From Talinum fruticosum (lineage: Eukaryota; Streptophyta; Magnoliopsida; Caryophyllales; Talinaceae): a stretch of DNA of 64,000 nucleotides. The notes under the pieces are model-generated. The model made no database searches, was not told the DNA's origin, and saw only the letters and a list, made by a program, of their open reading frames with translations. Positions 11,064 to 22,389 of the stretch are shown here, piece by piece (the stretch's first letter is position 1; the number at the start of each line of letters is the position of its first letter). A program made the translations under genes and the position numbers. Location: assembly GCA_021018815.1 (NCBI GenBank), contig JAITYX010000040.1, positions 4,084,501 through 4,148,500 of the forward strand, written 5' to 3'.

Positions 11064-14000
11064 TCATGCATTAATCATACCAAGCTCATTCTTAATAAAG
11101 CAAAGCTGATCCTCACTAAGTGGCTTAGTGAAAATATCGACTCACTCGAAATTTCGTAGGAATGAATTCAAGTTCAATATCACCTTTCTCGAGTGGTCTC
11201 TTAGAATATGATACCCGACCTAAATATGCTTTCTTTTTAGTGTTGAACCGGATTCTTTGTAATGCTGATTACACACTGATTGTCACACTTGATTGGGATA
11301 GATTTGAATGATAGCCCCGGATCCTTCAAGTGCTTGCTTGATCCACAGAATCTGTGCATAGCGAGCTCTAGCTGCAATGTACTCAGCCTTGGCAGTTGAT
11401 AGAGCAATAGATTTTTGTTTCTTCGAGTGCTAGGAGATGAGAGATTGACCCAAAATTGACATGCTCCTGATGTGCTCTTTCTATCAACTTGATATCCGGC
11501 ATAATCGGCATCTAAGTACCCGAGTGAGAGTAAGTTCTAAGTCTTTTGAAAACCATAGACAAAGATTACGAGTCCGTGCAAGATATATGAAAATTCTCTT
11601 CATCGTAGTGAGATGTGATTCTTTTGGATTAGCTTGGAATCTTGCACAAGGCAGACTTTGAACATGATATCCGGCCTAGATGTGAGATACAATAGAGATC
11701 CAATCATACCTCTGTAGAGTTTCGATCTACGACTTTACCATTTTCGTCTAAGTCTAGCTTCAAACTATTACTCATAGGTGTTGCTTGCATGCTTCATATC
11801 TTGTAGTTTGTACTTTTTCAAAAGCTCCTGGGTATACTTGGATTAATGTACATAAATGCCATCCTTGTCTTGTTTGATTTGTAGACCAAGAAAAAAGTTG
11901 AGTTATCCCATCATACTCATTTAGATCTCCTTCCTCATCAACTCAAAAAACTCTTGACATAGAGTTTTATTAGTAGCTCTAAAAATGATATTATTAACAT
12001 AAATCTAAGCAATAAGAAAATCTTTGCCCTTGGTTTTTATGAAAAGAGTTTTGTTAATCTGACCTTTTTAAAATTGTTTGCAACCAAGAAATTGCTTAGT
12101 CTTTCATACCAAGCTCCGGGAGCTTGTTTAAGACCATATAAAGCGTTTTGCGGTTTGAAAACATGATTTGGACATACAGAGTTTTCAAATCCTGGGACTT
12201 GCTCAACATAAACATCTTCTTGAATGAACCTATTCAAAGAGGCACATATGACATCCATTTGATAAAGTTTAATATTCATGCTAGATGCAAATGCCAACAA
12301 GATTCCGATTGCCTCAATCATAACAACGAGTGCAAAGGTTTCCCCACAATTAATTCCTTCTTCTTGATTGTTACCCTGGGCAACAAGTCTAGCTTTATTT
12401 CTAACTACCAACCCTTCCTCATCCAATTTGTTCTTGAAAACCCACTTGGTTCCTATGACTTGGTGGTTAGATGGTCATTTGGTCGAGTCCAAACTTAGTT
12501 TCTTTCAAATTGATTGAGCTCTTCTTGCATGGCCTCTACCCATTTAGGCTTATTTAGGGCGTCTAGTGTATTTTTGGGTTACTGTTAATGATATGAATGC
12601 AGAAAATGCACACAGATTATGCAAAGAAGATCGAGTTCTTACCCCATTGTTGATATCAAATAATATGTTTTCAGGTGGGTGGTTGGATGCATATTTGAAA
12701 TAATTACCTGTCCTTTGGCTTACCAAGTTTGTTAGTTGAATAGGCTAATCTTCGGTTGGTTGATCTTCCTGAGTCTCATTGACTTGCTCTTCGACATTTT
12801 GAGCTGGCTCTTGAGTTTGTTCGGTCTAAGTCATAACATTATGAGTTGCTCCATTCTAAGTTGCCTTAATAAATCTGTTTTGACTTTTTCTATGTTCGAG
12901 CTTTAGCAAGGTCGTCTTCATCTCTGTTGAGTGTGAGATCTTACAATGTGGACTCACTTATCATGCGAAGATCAATCTCATAAAAACAACGGGGATATTT
13001 TCTTTCACTTTGTTAGTTCTTTTGGTAAAAACACGATAAGCTTTGCTCTGAGATGAATAACCCGAAATATACCTTAATCGACCTAGCATCAAACTTAGTC
13101 GGATGCTCCTTACAATTGTTGTGAACAAAGCACTTACATCCAAATGGTCTGAAGTAGGAGATGTTGGGTTTCTTTCCTTTGTATAGCTCGTAGGGTGTTT
13201 TCTAGATAGGTCCGATTAGGCATATGTTGAGTGTATAATTTGCTATGTTGATCGCCTTAGCCTAGAAACAGTAAGTTAGATCATTTTCAATCATCATAGT
13301 CCTTCATATTTCTTCAAGAGTTCTATTCTTTCTCTCCTCTACTTCATTATGTTGAGGAGTTCTTGGTGTAGAGAAGTTGTGAGAGATGTCATTCTAGTCA
13401 TAGAAGTCTCGCAAATTCCGAGTACTCGAACTCCCTTCCATGGTCAGTTTGAATCCTTCTAATCTAAGTCTAAGACTCCACTTGAATTTTTGTGTAGAGA
13501 TTAGTGAACTCTTTGAAGGCTTCATTCTTGTTCTTAAGAAAACACACCCAAGTAAATCGTGAGAAATCATCAACAAAACGTTCATACGATTTACCTCCAA
13601 GACTTTTCACAGGAATTTCACCTCACGGATCCATATGAAGCAATTCAAGCACTTTGGATGTAGATATAGTTTTGAGTGGCTTGAAAGATGATCTAACCCC
13701 CTTACCCTTTGTGCATGCCTCACAGATTTTATCTTTCTTAAAGGCACATTTAGGTAAACCCCTAACCAGTCTATGAGATGCAAGTTTCTTGATTGTATGC
13801 ATGCTGATATGACCTAATCTACAATGCCGAGTCCATGAATCATCATTCATAGATGCATTAAAACAAGATAAATTCTGACTAGAATCGAGAGAGGAACGGT
13901 GTAGGAGTTAGTGTTACCTGAGCTCGGACACGATAACTTAATCTCTTTAGTAACTACATCAAAGATGTAGCAGTTGGTCCGAGTGAACATTACCTCTTGA

Positions 14001-16057
14001 CCTTTGTCACACAGCTGAGAAATGCTAAGGAGATTGTACTTTAGTCCTTTGACAAGGTAGACTGGGTTGACTTGTGTTGTTTCATTCACCAATTTTGCTA
14101 ATCCCTACTATCTTGCCTTTGCTTGTTATCTCCAAAAGTGTCTTTTCTTCCTTTTAGATCTTCTAGCTCAAAGAAGAGTCTTGAATATCCTTACATGTGG
14201 CATGAGCAACCACTGTCTAATTACCAATGTCATTTCTTCTTTTTCGAGTTCTTTGAAAGATAGAGACAAACTAACCATTCTCACTTCCTTTTACGAAGCC
14301 GGTAACTTCCTTTACTTGTGGTCCTTCTCTAAAGAAGACCACTTTTGGGAACCCGGATTTGAATAATTTTGGGTCCGGTCCGATTCTTAGTCTTCCTTCA
14401 AAAAAATTGAGTCTATGTCTCTTTCTTTAGAAAATCTTTTCTTTTGTAAACTGGAGGAGAGGGCTTTTTCTTCTAAACTGGTCTAGGCTTAGTCCTCTAT
14501 TCATTTGTATGAATAGGACCATGCTCAGCCTTCCTGAACATTATAGTTCTGGAATCATTTTTGAAAAGATTAGAATAGGATTTTGATTCCTTTTTTCATT
14601 GAAACCAAGTCGTTCTTTCTGAAAGAGACACATTGAGAGTCTAATAGCATACCAAGGTTTTCTAACCTTGGGTGAATTTCAAAACAAGCTCTTGAGACTC
14701 ATTGAGCTTTCTTTTCAGTTGCTCATTCTCTATTCTGAGTGACTCGAGACAAAGTCTCATTTACTTGAGTACTGGTCTTAAGTTCTTTCGAATTTTGTCT
14801 CGGTTTTCCAAATCATTTTTGAAAGCATTGCATTCATCGGTAAGAGACTCAAGTTGTTCTTTGAACTGGAACAAGTCGAATTGGACTTTTCTTCCAAAGT
14901 GAAAATATATCATATTAGATCAACTTTTAAAAATTTGAGAATGTATTCGACTACCTCATCAATATCCGAGTCCTCGTTGTCGACTCGGATTCAGCTTCCG
15001 AGTCCGTAAGTGCCATAAGACACTTTGAGTCATCTAAGTCATCTTCTTGAGATGAGTCATAATCACTCCAGGTAGCCATCATAGCCTTTTACTTTCTGTC
15101 CTTCTTTCTCTTGGGACGAGTATCGATTATGTGCTCCTTGCTACCACAGTCATAGCAACCCGAGTTCTTAGATGAGGATAACTTTGATGGAGAAGAATAT
15201 TTACCTTTTACGTCGTTCTTATCTTTCTTGTAGAACTCATCCATTGGCCTCTTTCCCATTTCTGGTATTTCATCACTCTCTTGAAGCCATGGGCAATGAG
15301 TGCCATAGGATCCTCTTCCGAATCTAATGAGCTCAAACTTTCACGTCCGCTTTCTAAGGCCTTGAGCACAATATTATTTTTGGTGTTGACTCGACATCCT
15401 CTTCCTCGAGGTGAATCTCATGAGTGAGTAGCTTGCCAATAAGCTTGTCCGACCTTAGTTGAGATGGGTTATGAGCTTCTTCAATGGCTATCACCATAGG
15501 ACCTCATCTCTTCTTCGGTAGACTTCTCAAAATCTTTCTGGACATTTCTTTATGAGAAATCCTTCTACCTAGAGATTTGAGATTATTGGTAATCTCGGTG
15601 AACCGAACATACATCCGAGTGATGTTTTCTTACGGCTCCATCCTGAACAACTCATACTTATGAAAATATTGACTTATCATAGTTTGCTTCACTTAGCCTA
15701 TTCCTTCATAGGTGTTGACAAGAAAATCCCATACCACTTTAGGCGTGTCACGAGCGAGAGACTCGTTGTATTCTTTGTGCTAATGGCACACATCGAGTGT
15801 GTTCATATCTTTGAAATTCTTTACGAATTTCTCGGTCTCCTCAGTGGTGAACTCGATTTGGCTTTACGTAAAAGAATTGCATTCTTCATCTTCATTGGAA
15901 TGCGGTTGTCGGCTTGGATGATGTTCCAAACATCTTCATGGTTGTCCATTAAGAAACATTCCATCATCTTCTTCCAATGGCAAATATTTAACCATTTGAA
16001 CTTTGGTGGTTTGGTAGATGATCTTCCTTCATCAAACTCTCAATTATTCTGAGCCAT
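11064..16057 (-). pseudogene. Gag-pol of element B, broken
   Basis: The start is the ATG at 16057 (MAQNN, then an in-frame stop). In order on the minus strand: a UBN2-like gag (ECFLMDNHEDVWNII near 15950-15905); a CCHC knuckle near 15140-15175 reading CYDCGSKEHIIDT, with the last Cys changed to Thr; protease LDSGCS near 14197-14214; a pre-integrase zinc region with RLGH and CEACTKGKG at 13623-13850; an integrase core to about 12950; and RT with YQMDV and YGLKQAPGAWYERL at 12037-12426. The RT catalytic box at about 11989-12005 reads YVNN, so both catalytic aspartates are changed. The RNase H remnant reaches the terminal NELGMINA and a TGA at 11064-11066. It carries many stops and frameshifts and cannot act autonomously. 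Confidence 0.8.
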
Positions 16058-16077
16058 ATGATCCTCTAGAAAGGTTA

Positions 16078-16089
16078 GGCTCGATACCA
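16078..16089 (-). other. Primer binding site of element B
   Basis: The minus strand reads TGGTATCGAGCC, two bases inside the 5' LTR. It matches the usual initiator-Met tRNA site (TGGTATCAGAGCC) except that CAGAG is read as CGAG. Confidence 0.8.
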
Positions 16090-16091
16090 AT

Positions 16092-19000
16092 TGAAGGTTT
16101 GCTCCTAGAGAGTCTAAGTCACCCTAGAAGGGAGGTTGAAGGTTTGCTCTTAGAGAAGGTAAGTCACCATAGAGGGGGTGAATAGAGTGATAATGAAATT
16201 TGCTTGAAATTTAAAATAGATGTGAATTTGAGGTGAGCAAGAGTCGGAGATGAGCTCGGAAAAGCACTAACTCGGAATTCGAGTGAAGAGTGAAGAAACA
16301 GATTAAACAGAGACTTTAAGCCTGTCTGAGTCTAGAATTCACTCGGAAAAGTAATAACACGAAAGTACGTGGAAACCCTCAGGGCGAGAAAACCACGGAC
16401 CGTGCTAATCCAAGCACGAAGTCAAATCCACTATTTTGAGTCTATAAAATACAGTAGGCTGACTGAACTGGAGTTACTCCCTTAGATAACTCTTTATAAG
16501 TTTTTCCTAGACTTAGAAATTACCTTATCTGATCTAGTACTTCCTAACCGAGATCACCATTACGAGTTAGGGACAAGCTGAGCTAAGTTAACCTTTACAG
16601 CTCAGTCAAGGGACCTTACTTAGAGAGTAAGAAGAGAGTTTGTAACTAAGTACAAGACCTTACAACTCAGAATATTATGACATACAAAATTGGAGTTGTA
16701 AGTGGAAGATTCAGAATGAAGACAATGACTTTTGATCAAGTATGTATATTAACAATAGATTCGGCAATCTTCAAGTCTTGAAAGTTTGCTTCTAATTATA
16801 GATGACCAAGCGAGTATAGCCGTTGTGTCCATCTTCCGACTAGAAGTCATTTGAGACCGTTGTAGATGATTTTCTAAGTCACTCGGAAAATATCCGTTGA
16901 GATATGAACGTTAGGCAACGGTTCTTGACTCCTTTGGAAGTCCCAAAACCACTGGTGGTGTCTTCAAAAATAAGGTGGAAACCACCGTTGAGCTTAGTGT
17001 TACTGATTTCCAGTTTTGGAAACACACGACCTTGACACGATGTACTGGGGCTAGGTCGGAGGTGGAAAAAGCCTTGTCTGCTTGGTGATTTGATGTTTTG
17101 AAGCCCGTTACTTTTGTATTTCAAATTAGGATAGCCTCATTTGAATAACCTACAAAAGTAAATCAATTTGGTTCTCAAAGTATAAAATACTTTGGTCCAA
17201 GATTAGACACGAGATAATATTAAAATTAAGATAATTAAGAGATAATTATACGGGTCGGAAAAGAAAAGGAATTTTCGAGTCTAATATCCATGAAACTCAA
17301 ATTCCATCTTTGTCGAGTCTAGTAGGTAATTAAGTCGGATAAAGAATATCGAGTAAATAGACTTGATCTAGACTAAACGAAATTCGGACCTGAGTTTATG
17401 TGTATGAACACAAATGTTTGAACATGCGATAAATCTAAGCGTTGGGTGACTCGGAGCGAGTGTGAAATGACATGTAAAAATATGCTTTCGAGTCGATCGA
17501 GTCGGGCGAAAACATTAAAATAGTTTCTTTAACACTCGGAAGAAATGTTATGGAATGACTTGAAGTCAAAACCCTATAAGAGATGATGTCTTATACCGAT
17601 TCGTTGATGGAACTCAAAAACGAGTAAGTAAAAGTCCGAATCTTCGAGAGGTGAATAGGTTGATGAAGAAAATTAAACAATTTTTATAGCAATGCAGCGA
17701 GAACATTATAATATGAGTCTAGATTGGACTCGGAAAAATAATAACATAGATATACGCGGAAACCCTCCCGGGCGAGAAAACCACGAGATAGTGCTAATCC
17801 AAGCACTAAGTTAAATCCGCTCTTTCGAATCTATAAAATATAGAGGATCGACTCAACCAGAATTGCTCCCTTAAACAATTCCTTATAATGTTTCCTAGAC
17901 TCGAAGTTCCCTAATTTGATCTAGTACTTCTTGATTCGGGTAATCTTTACAATCACGGATAACTAAGCTGATTTAACCCTTAGAGCTCAGTCAAGGGACC
18001 TTACTTATATAGTAAGAAAAGAGTGTAACTTATTACAAGACATTCTTTACAACTCGAAAATATTAAATAAAAACTTAGAGTTGTAAATAGAAGATTGAGT
18101 AAGAATGAGAACGAGTAATTAGTTCAACAATAAATATAGTTCCAATAATCTCTTCAACAATCTTCTAGTCTTGTGAAGTGACTTCTATTTATAGCAAATC
18201 AGGCAGAGTGACCATTGAGTCTTGGCTCCGAACGAAGTCTTCACCGGTCGTTATAACGGCTACTCGAGTCGCTCGAAAAGATCCGTTGGGATGTGAACAT
18301 TGTGCAACGACTCTTAGCTCCAAAAGATGGTCCAATAACTTGGTGGTGACTAAAAACCGAGGTGGAAACAACCGTTAGGCCTAAAGTTGGAGCTTTCTAG
18401 GTTTGGAAACAAACAACCACGACACAGATGTCTAAGCCATGTCTACAATTAGCTAAAGCTGTCTCGCTGGTGTTTAACGGCTAGAAGCTGGTTGCTTTTG
18501 TATTTCAAAACTAAGTTAACCTCGTTTGAATAACCTACAAAAGAAACTACATTGGTTCTCAAACTATAACAATGCTTTGGTCCTAGATTAGGCACGAGAT
18601 AATAATTAAATCCAAGTAATTAAATGCTTAATTATCTTTGGCCTAAAGGAATGGAATTTTCTAAGTCTAATATTTAATATATACTCAAATTCCATCTTGA
18701 GTCGAGTCCTAAGTTGATCAAGTAGAGAGTGTAAAAATATCACAAGTATAACAACTTTATCCGGTCAAATAATTCTCAAGGAAATAAAGCTGACTTAGAA
18801 TAAGGAATTAACGTTGTAATTTTTTTTACATTTAAATACGAGTCAGTACTCATAATAAGAGTGTTAGAGAAATTATTTGAGCATGTGATAGTTCTGAGTG
18901 ATGTCCGCGTGATTCGAAAAATCAATGAAGGAGATATGCGATAAGGCACTCGTCCGAGTTTGTCGAAGCGAATGAAAACTTAGATAAAAGTTTGTATAGT

Positions 19001-19099
19001 GATCGGAATGTCTTGGAATCAAAGCGAAGAGAGATAAGATTTATACTTGAGTCTTCATGTAATACTCGGAATGACTTAGAGTCAAAACCTGATTCTTCA
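16092..19099 (-). repeat. 5' LTR of element B, split by a solo LTR
   Basis: The first 45 bp of the LTR (TGAAGGTTTGCTCC to GGGAGGT) lie at 16092-16136. The remainder resumes at 17653 with GAATAGG and continues to CTTCA at 19095-19099. The interruption is a solo LTR flanked by GAGGT on both sides. Joined across the insertion, the LTR is about 1.49 kb, matching the partner at 7064-8554. Confidence 0.8.
16137..17647 (-). repeat. Solo Sirevirus LTR inside the 5' LTR of element B
   Basis: A complete LTR of the C/E subtype, from TGAAGGTTTGCTCTTAG to ATCTTCGA (a variant of CTTCA), is flanked by the 5-bp direct repeat GAGGT at 16132-16136 and 17648-17652. No internal region is present, so it is a solo LTR left by recombination between the two LTRs of one insertion. 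It shows that the C/E subtype was active after element B landed. Confidence 0.85.
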
Positions 19100-20741
19100 A
19101 GAAGGAAAACTGTGGCCCGACCAGTCCACCGTTGACCAAGTGGTGGCCGGCGTCCGCCTTGGCCAAACCTAGTTGGGTTGGGCTCGGCCTACTACCGAGG
19201 GATATGCTAAGCGTAGTACTTCTTCAACCGATCGAGATTAGTATACTGAAAAATCTATTCTCCTTCCAAATTAGTTAATTTTACTGATCCGCCAAGTAAA
19301 ATTTGATTAAGTGTGCCGATTGGGCTTAAATTTCCTTCGTGGATTCTAAATTGGAGCTCGACCTCTCCAAGGACCAAATCCCCAATTTGTAAGTTGGGAG
19401 GCTTAACCTTCTTATTGAAAGCCCTAGATATACGTGCTTGGTATATTTTGACATTATACAGGGCATTGAGGCGCCTCTTGTCCAGCAACACTAATTCCTC
19501 ATAACGTGCTTTAGCCCACTCGACTTCAGAATCGGCTCTCAGCAATTATCCTTAACGAAGGAATTTCAATCTCAACAGGAAGGACTACTTCCATGCTATA
19601 GACTAGAGAGTAAGGCGTCGCTCCGAGTGGAGGATCTAATGGAAGTTCTATAACCCCACAAAGCGAAAGGTAATTTATCTAGCCAATCCTTGTGAGTAAT
19701 CGCCATTTTCTCCACTATTCTCCGAATGTTCTTATTAGTTGCTTTAATCGCTTTGTTGGTTTGAGGATGATATGGAGAAGATTTGTAATGTTGGATTTTA
19801 TACTTATCCAATAAATTCGCTACTTCCTTCTTGAAATGACTACCATGGTCACTTATAAGCTCGTGAGGCACTCCATAATGACAACTAATATTCCGGGTGA
19901 TGAATTTTGTTACTGTTTTGATGTCGAGGTCGCACAAGAAGCTGCTTCTACCCATTTGGTGAACTAGTCGATTGCTAGTAATACAAATTTGTGACCACCT
20001 GTCCCTTTAGGAGTCACCTTGCCAATAATGTCTATTCCCCAAACTGAAAACGACCAAGGTGAGGATAATGTAGTGAGAAATGATGGGGTTGGTGTTGTAA
20101 GTATGTATATGCCTGACATTTATGGCATCTTCTAAAAAACTCATGACAATCTGCTGCCATGATGTGCTTCGCTTTATATTGATTGACATAAAGTAAGTTG
20201 ATCCCATAATTAGTTTTCTTGAAAACTGTCCTTGATTGCGGAAAAATTATGCAGCCAACATCCCGATGGCTTATTAGGCTCTAGGTGTGGAGTCCAAAGG
20301 ATATTCTTCCATATCCAAAGACTGATAAATATCATGATACTAGCTAGTACCGTCGAGATTAGATACTTCTAAGGCGCGAGACGTGTGCGAGCCGACTCCA
20401 CCTCTCGATGTGAACAAGCATTGAGTGAATGCCAACACGGATATTGATTATTAGGTAAGTGAAGGAAATCTTGTCGAAGTGTTTAGATAATTATGTGAAA
20501 TATGCTTGGTAGGGTACCAAGGCTTAACTACGTATCTTCAACCTTTGCGAAATTTGGTTGATGATCAAACTGGAATCACCAAAAATCGTGACGTTCTTGA
20601 CCCCGATCTTTGTTACGGCTTCAAGTCTTGTGATACAAGCTTCGTACTCTACAACATGATTAGTGACCTCGAAGTCTAGCCTAATAGAAATAGGAGTATG
20701 TGCTCCCTCCGGTGAGACTAAAAGAATCCCTACTCCAAAGC
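19100..20741 (-). pseudogene. Gypsy G1 pol: RNase H and integrase part, broken
   Basis: This is the 3' part of pol of the minus-strand Ty3/gypsy element G1. RNase H occupies about 20530-20741 (FGVGILLVSPEG, VEYEACITRLEA, GDSSLIINQI). The integrase zinc region follows near 20090-20170 (HIMAADCHEFFRRC pattern in a second frame). The core lies at 19596-19955 with GVPHELISDHGSHF and YHPQTNKAIKATNK. The usual catalytic Glu of the GAVEA-type motif is replaced by Lys (AIKA). A C-terminal domain at 19255-19545 reads EWAKARYEELVLLDKRRL and FNKKVKPPNLQIGDLVL, and pol ends near 19210-19235 (NLDRLKKYY). The part from 19100 to 19210 is 3' noncoding. Wording and order match the Tat lineage. The coding text continues at 31232 across Sirevirus E. 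Confidence 0.8.
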
Positions 20742-20746
20742 CCTTC
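20742..20746. repeat. Left target-site duplication of element E (CCTTC)
   Basis: CCTTC directly precedes the 5' LTR and is repeated at 31232-31236 directly after the 3' LTR. A 5-bp duplication is usual for copia integrase. It splits the G1 RNase H codons between GASNRR (right) and FGVGILL (left). Confidence 0.8.
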
Positions 20747-21568
20747 GAAGACTCGGACTTTACTCCGCACATTTCGAGTACTATCAAGGGAATCAGGTAT
20801 ACGACTCTCTTACTTATAGAGCTTTGATTCCAAGTCATTCTCTGTACCTTAGAAACTTTTCCGAGTGATATTGTATTTCCTCTATGTGATATAGCAATTA
20901 TTTCATGTATTTATGCATGACTCTGTCCGACTTAGAAAGCATATCTATACTCACTTGTGTACACTCGGTTCCGAGTCTCTCATCACTTAGAATTATCGCA
21001 TGTTCAAATGACTAGTATTTGTATAACCGCACTCAGGTCCGACTTCATGTTACAGGTCTTATTCTGTTAGAGTCAGCACTTCTAGTCCGAACCATGCTTA
21101 GTCTAGATCAAGTTTGTTTCACTCGATATTCTTTATTTAACTTAATTCTCGCTTAGACTAACTCGGATGGAATTTCGAGTTTCATGGATGTTAGACTCGG
21201 AAAATTCCATTCCTTTTCGACTCGAGATAATTAGGCACTTAATTATCTCGTGTCTAATCTTGGACCAAAGTATTTTATACTTTGAGAACCAATTTGATTT
21301 ACTTTTGTAGGTTATTCAAACGAGGCTACACTTTTGAAATACAAAAGTAACCGAGCTTCAAAACGTCAAATCACCAGCGAGACAAGGCTTTTTCCACCTC
21401 CGACCTAGCCCTAGAAGATCGTGTCGAGGATGTTTGTTTCCAAAGCTGGAAATCTGCAAGACCAAGGTAAACGGTGGTTTCCACCTTATCTTTCAAGACA
21501 CCACCAGTGGTTTTGGGACTTCCAAAGGAGACAAGAACCGTTGTCCAACGTTCATATCTCAACGGATA

Positions 21569-21589
21569 TTTTCCGAGTGACTCGGAAAA
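21569..21589 (+). promoter_or_regulatory. LTR palindrome upstream of the TATA box
   Basis: This is a 21-bp perfect inverted repeat centred on G21579, with core TCCGAGTGACTCGGA. The same palindrome lies at 45984-46004 in the 3' LTR of C, and decayed forms occur in the other LTRs. Palindromic LTR motifs upstream of the promoter are a known Sirevirus feature. The binding factor is unknown. Confidence 0.6.
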
Positions 21590-21657
21590 CCCTTAACAAC
21601 GGTCACAAAGGACTCCCGATCGGAAGATGGACTCAACGGCTAAGCTGCTTGGTCATC

Positions 21658-21665
21658 TATAAATA
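21658..21665 (+). promoter_or_regulatory. TATA box of the element E 5' LTR
   Basis: TATAAATA within ATCTATAAATAGAAGCC is shared by the other LTRs (minus strand at 7646-7653 and 45908-45915, with variants elsewhere). It marks the likely U3/R boundary region. Confidence 0.7.
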
Positions 21666-22333
21666 GAAGCCAACTCTCAAGACTTGAAGATTGCCGAATC
21701 TATTGTTAATATACATACTTGATATTAAGTGATTGTATTCATTCCCAATCTTCTACTTACACCCCCACTCTGTAATTCATTATATTTTGAGTTGTAAGGT
21801 CTTGTACTTAGTTACAAACACTTTCTTTCTTAGTCTCTAAGTAAGGTACCTTGATTGAGTCGTAAGGGTTAATTCAACTCAATTGTCCCTCGCTGTAAGG
21901 GTTATCTCGGCTAGGAAGTACTAGATCGAGATAAGGGAATTTCGAGTCTAGGAAAAACATGTAAAGAGTTGTCTAAGGGAGCAACTCGGGGTCGATCGAT
22001 CTACTATATTTTGTGGACTCAAAATAGTGGATTTGACTTCGTGCTTGGATTAGCACGGTCCGTGGTTTTCTGCCCAGGAGGGTTTCCACATACTTTCTAT
22101 ATCTTCACTTTCCGAGTACATTCTAGACTTAGACAGACTCAAAGTTTTAGTTTTATCTCGCTTCTTGACTCCTCACTGTAATTCCGATTTCATACTTTTT
22201 TGACCCCATTATAGACTCGGAATCTATTTCTATCTGTCCCTTGCTCAAAAGAGTTTGATTTTCGGAAAAATCTTCCATCACCCTATTTACCCCCTCTAGG
22301 GTGACTTAGTCTCTCCCTGAGCAAACCATCAAT

Positions 22334-22345
22334 TGGTATCGAGCC
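22334..22345 (+). other. Primer binding site of element E
   Basis: TGGTATCGAGCC lies two bases after the 5' LTR. It matches the initiator-Met tRNA 3' end except for the CAGAG to CGAG difference seen in all three primer sites of this window. Confidence 0.8.
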
Positions 22346-22389
22346 TAGCATTTCGAAATTATCTAACAATCCAAAGGTCTAAAAATCAA

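Larger units (their letters stand above)
7064..19099 (-). mobile_element. Sirevirus element B (Ty1/copia), minus strand, near full length
   Basis: On the minus strand the order is 5' LTR (16092-16136 plus 17653-19099, split by a solo LTR), primer site (16078-16089), gag-pol (16057 to 11064), spacer with a TATA-like box, env-like ORF (10520 to 8973), PPT (8555-8568) and 3' LTR (7064-8554). The LTR ends are TGAAGG and CTTCA/CTTTA. Every frame is broken by stops and frameshifts. The flanking five bases differ (ACTAC on the left, AGAAG on the right), so there is no clean target duplication. The right flank is gypsy G1 and the left flank is unclassified, so a deletion or recombination after insertion is likely. 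Confidence 0.85.
20747..22331 (+). repeat. 5' LTR of element E
   Basis: It starts GAAGACTCGGAC (the leading T of TGAAG is missing) and ends GAGCAAACCATCA. It holds TATAAATA at 21658-21665 and, about 70 bp before it, a perfect inverted repeat around TCCGAGTGACTCGGA. It aligns along its length with 29639-31231. Differences cluster at CCG/CGG/CAG positions. Confidence 0.85.

Noticed and set aside
15660..16052. 130-codon plus-strand open frame
   Set aside because: Antisense to the gag of element B, whose frames match gag in C and E.
20747..20838. N-terminal extension of gypsy RNase H into the LTR of element E
   Set aside because: The open frame crosses the junction by chance; the 3' LTR at 29639 has the same bases, so they are LTR.
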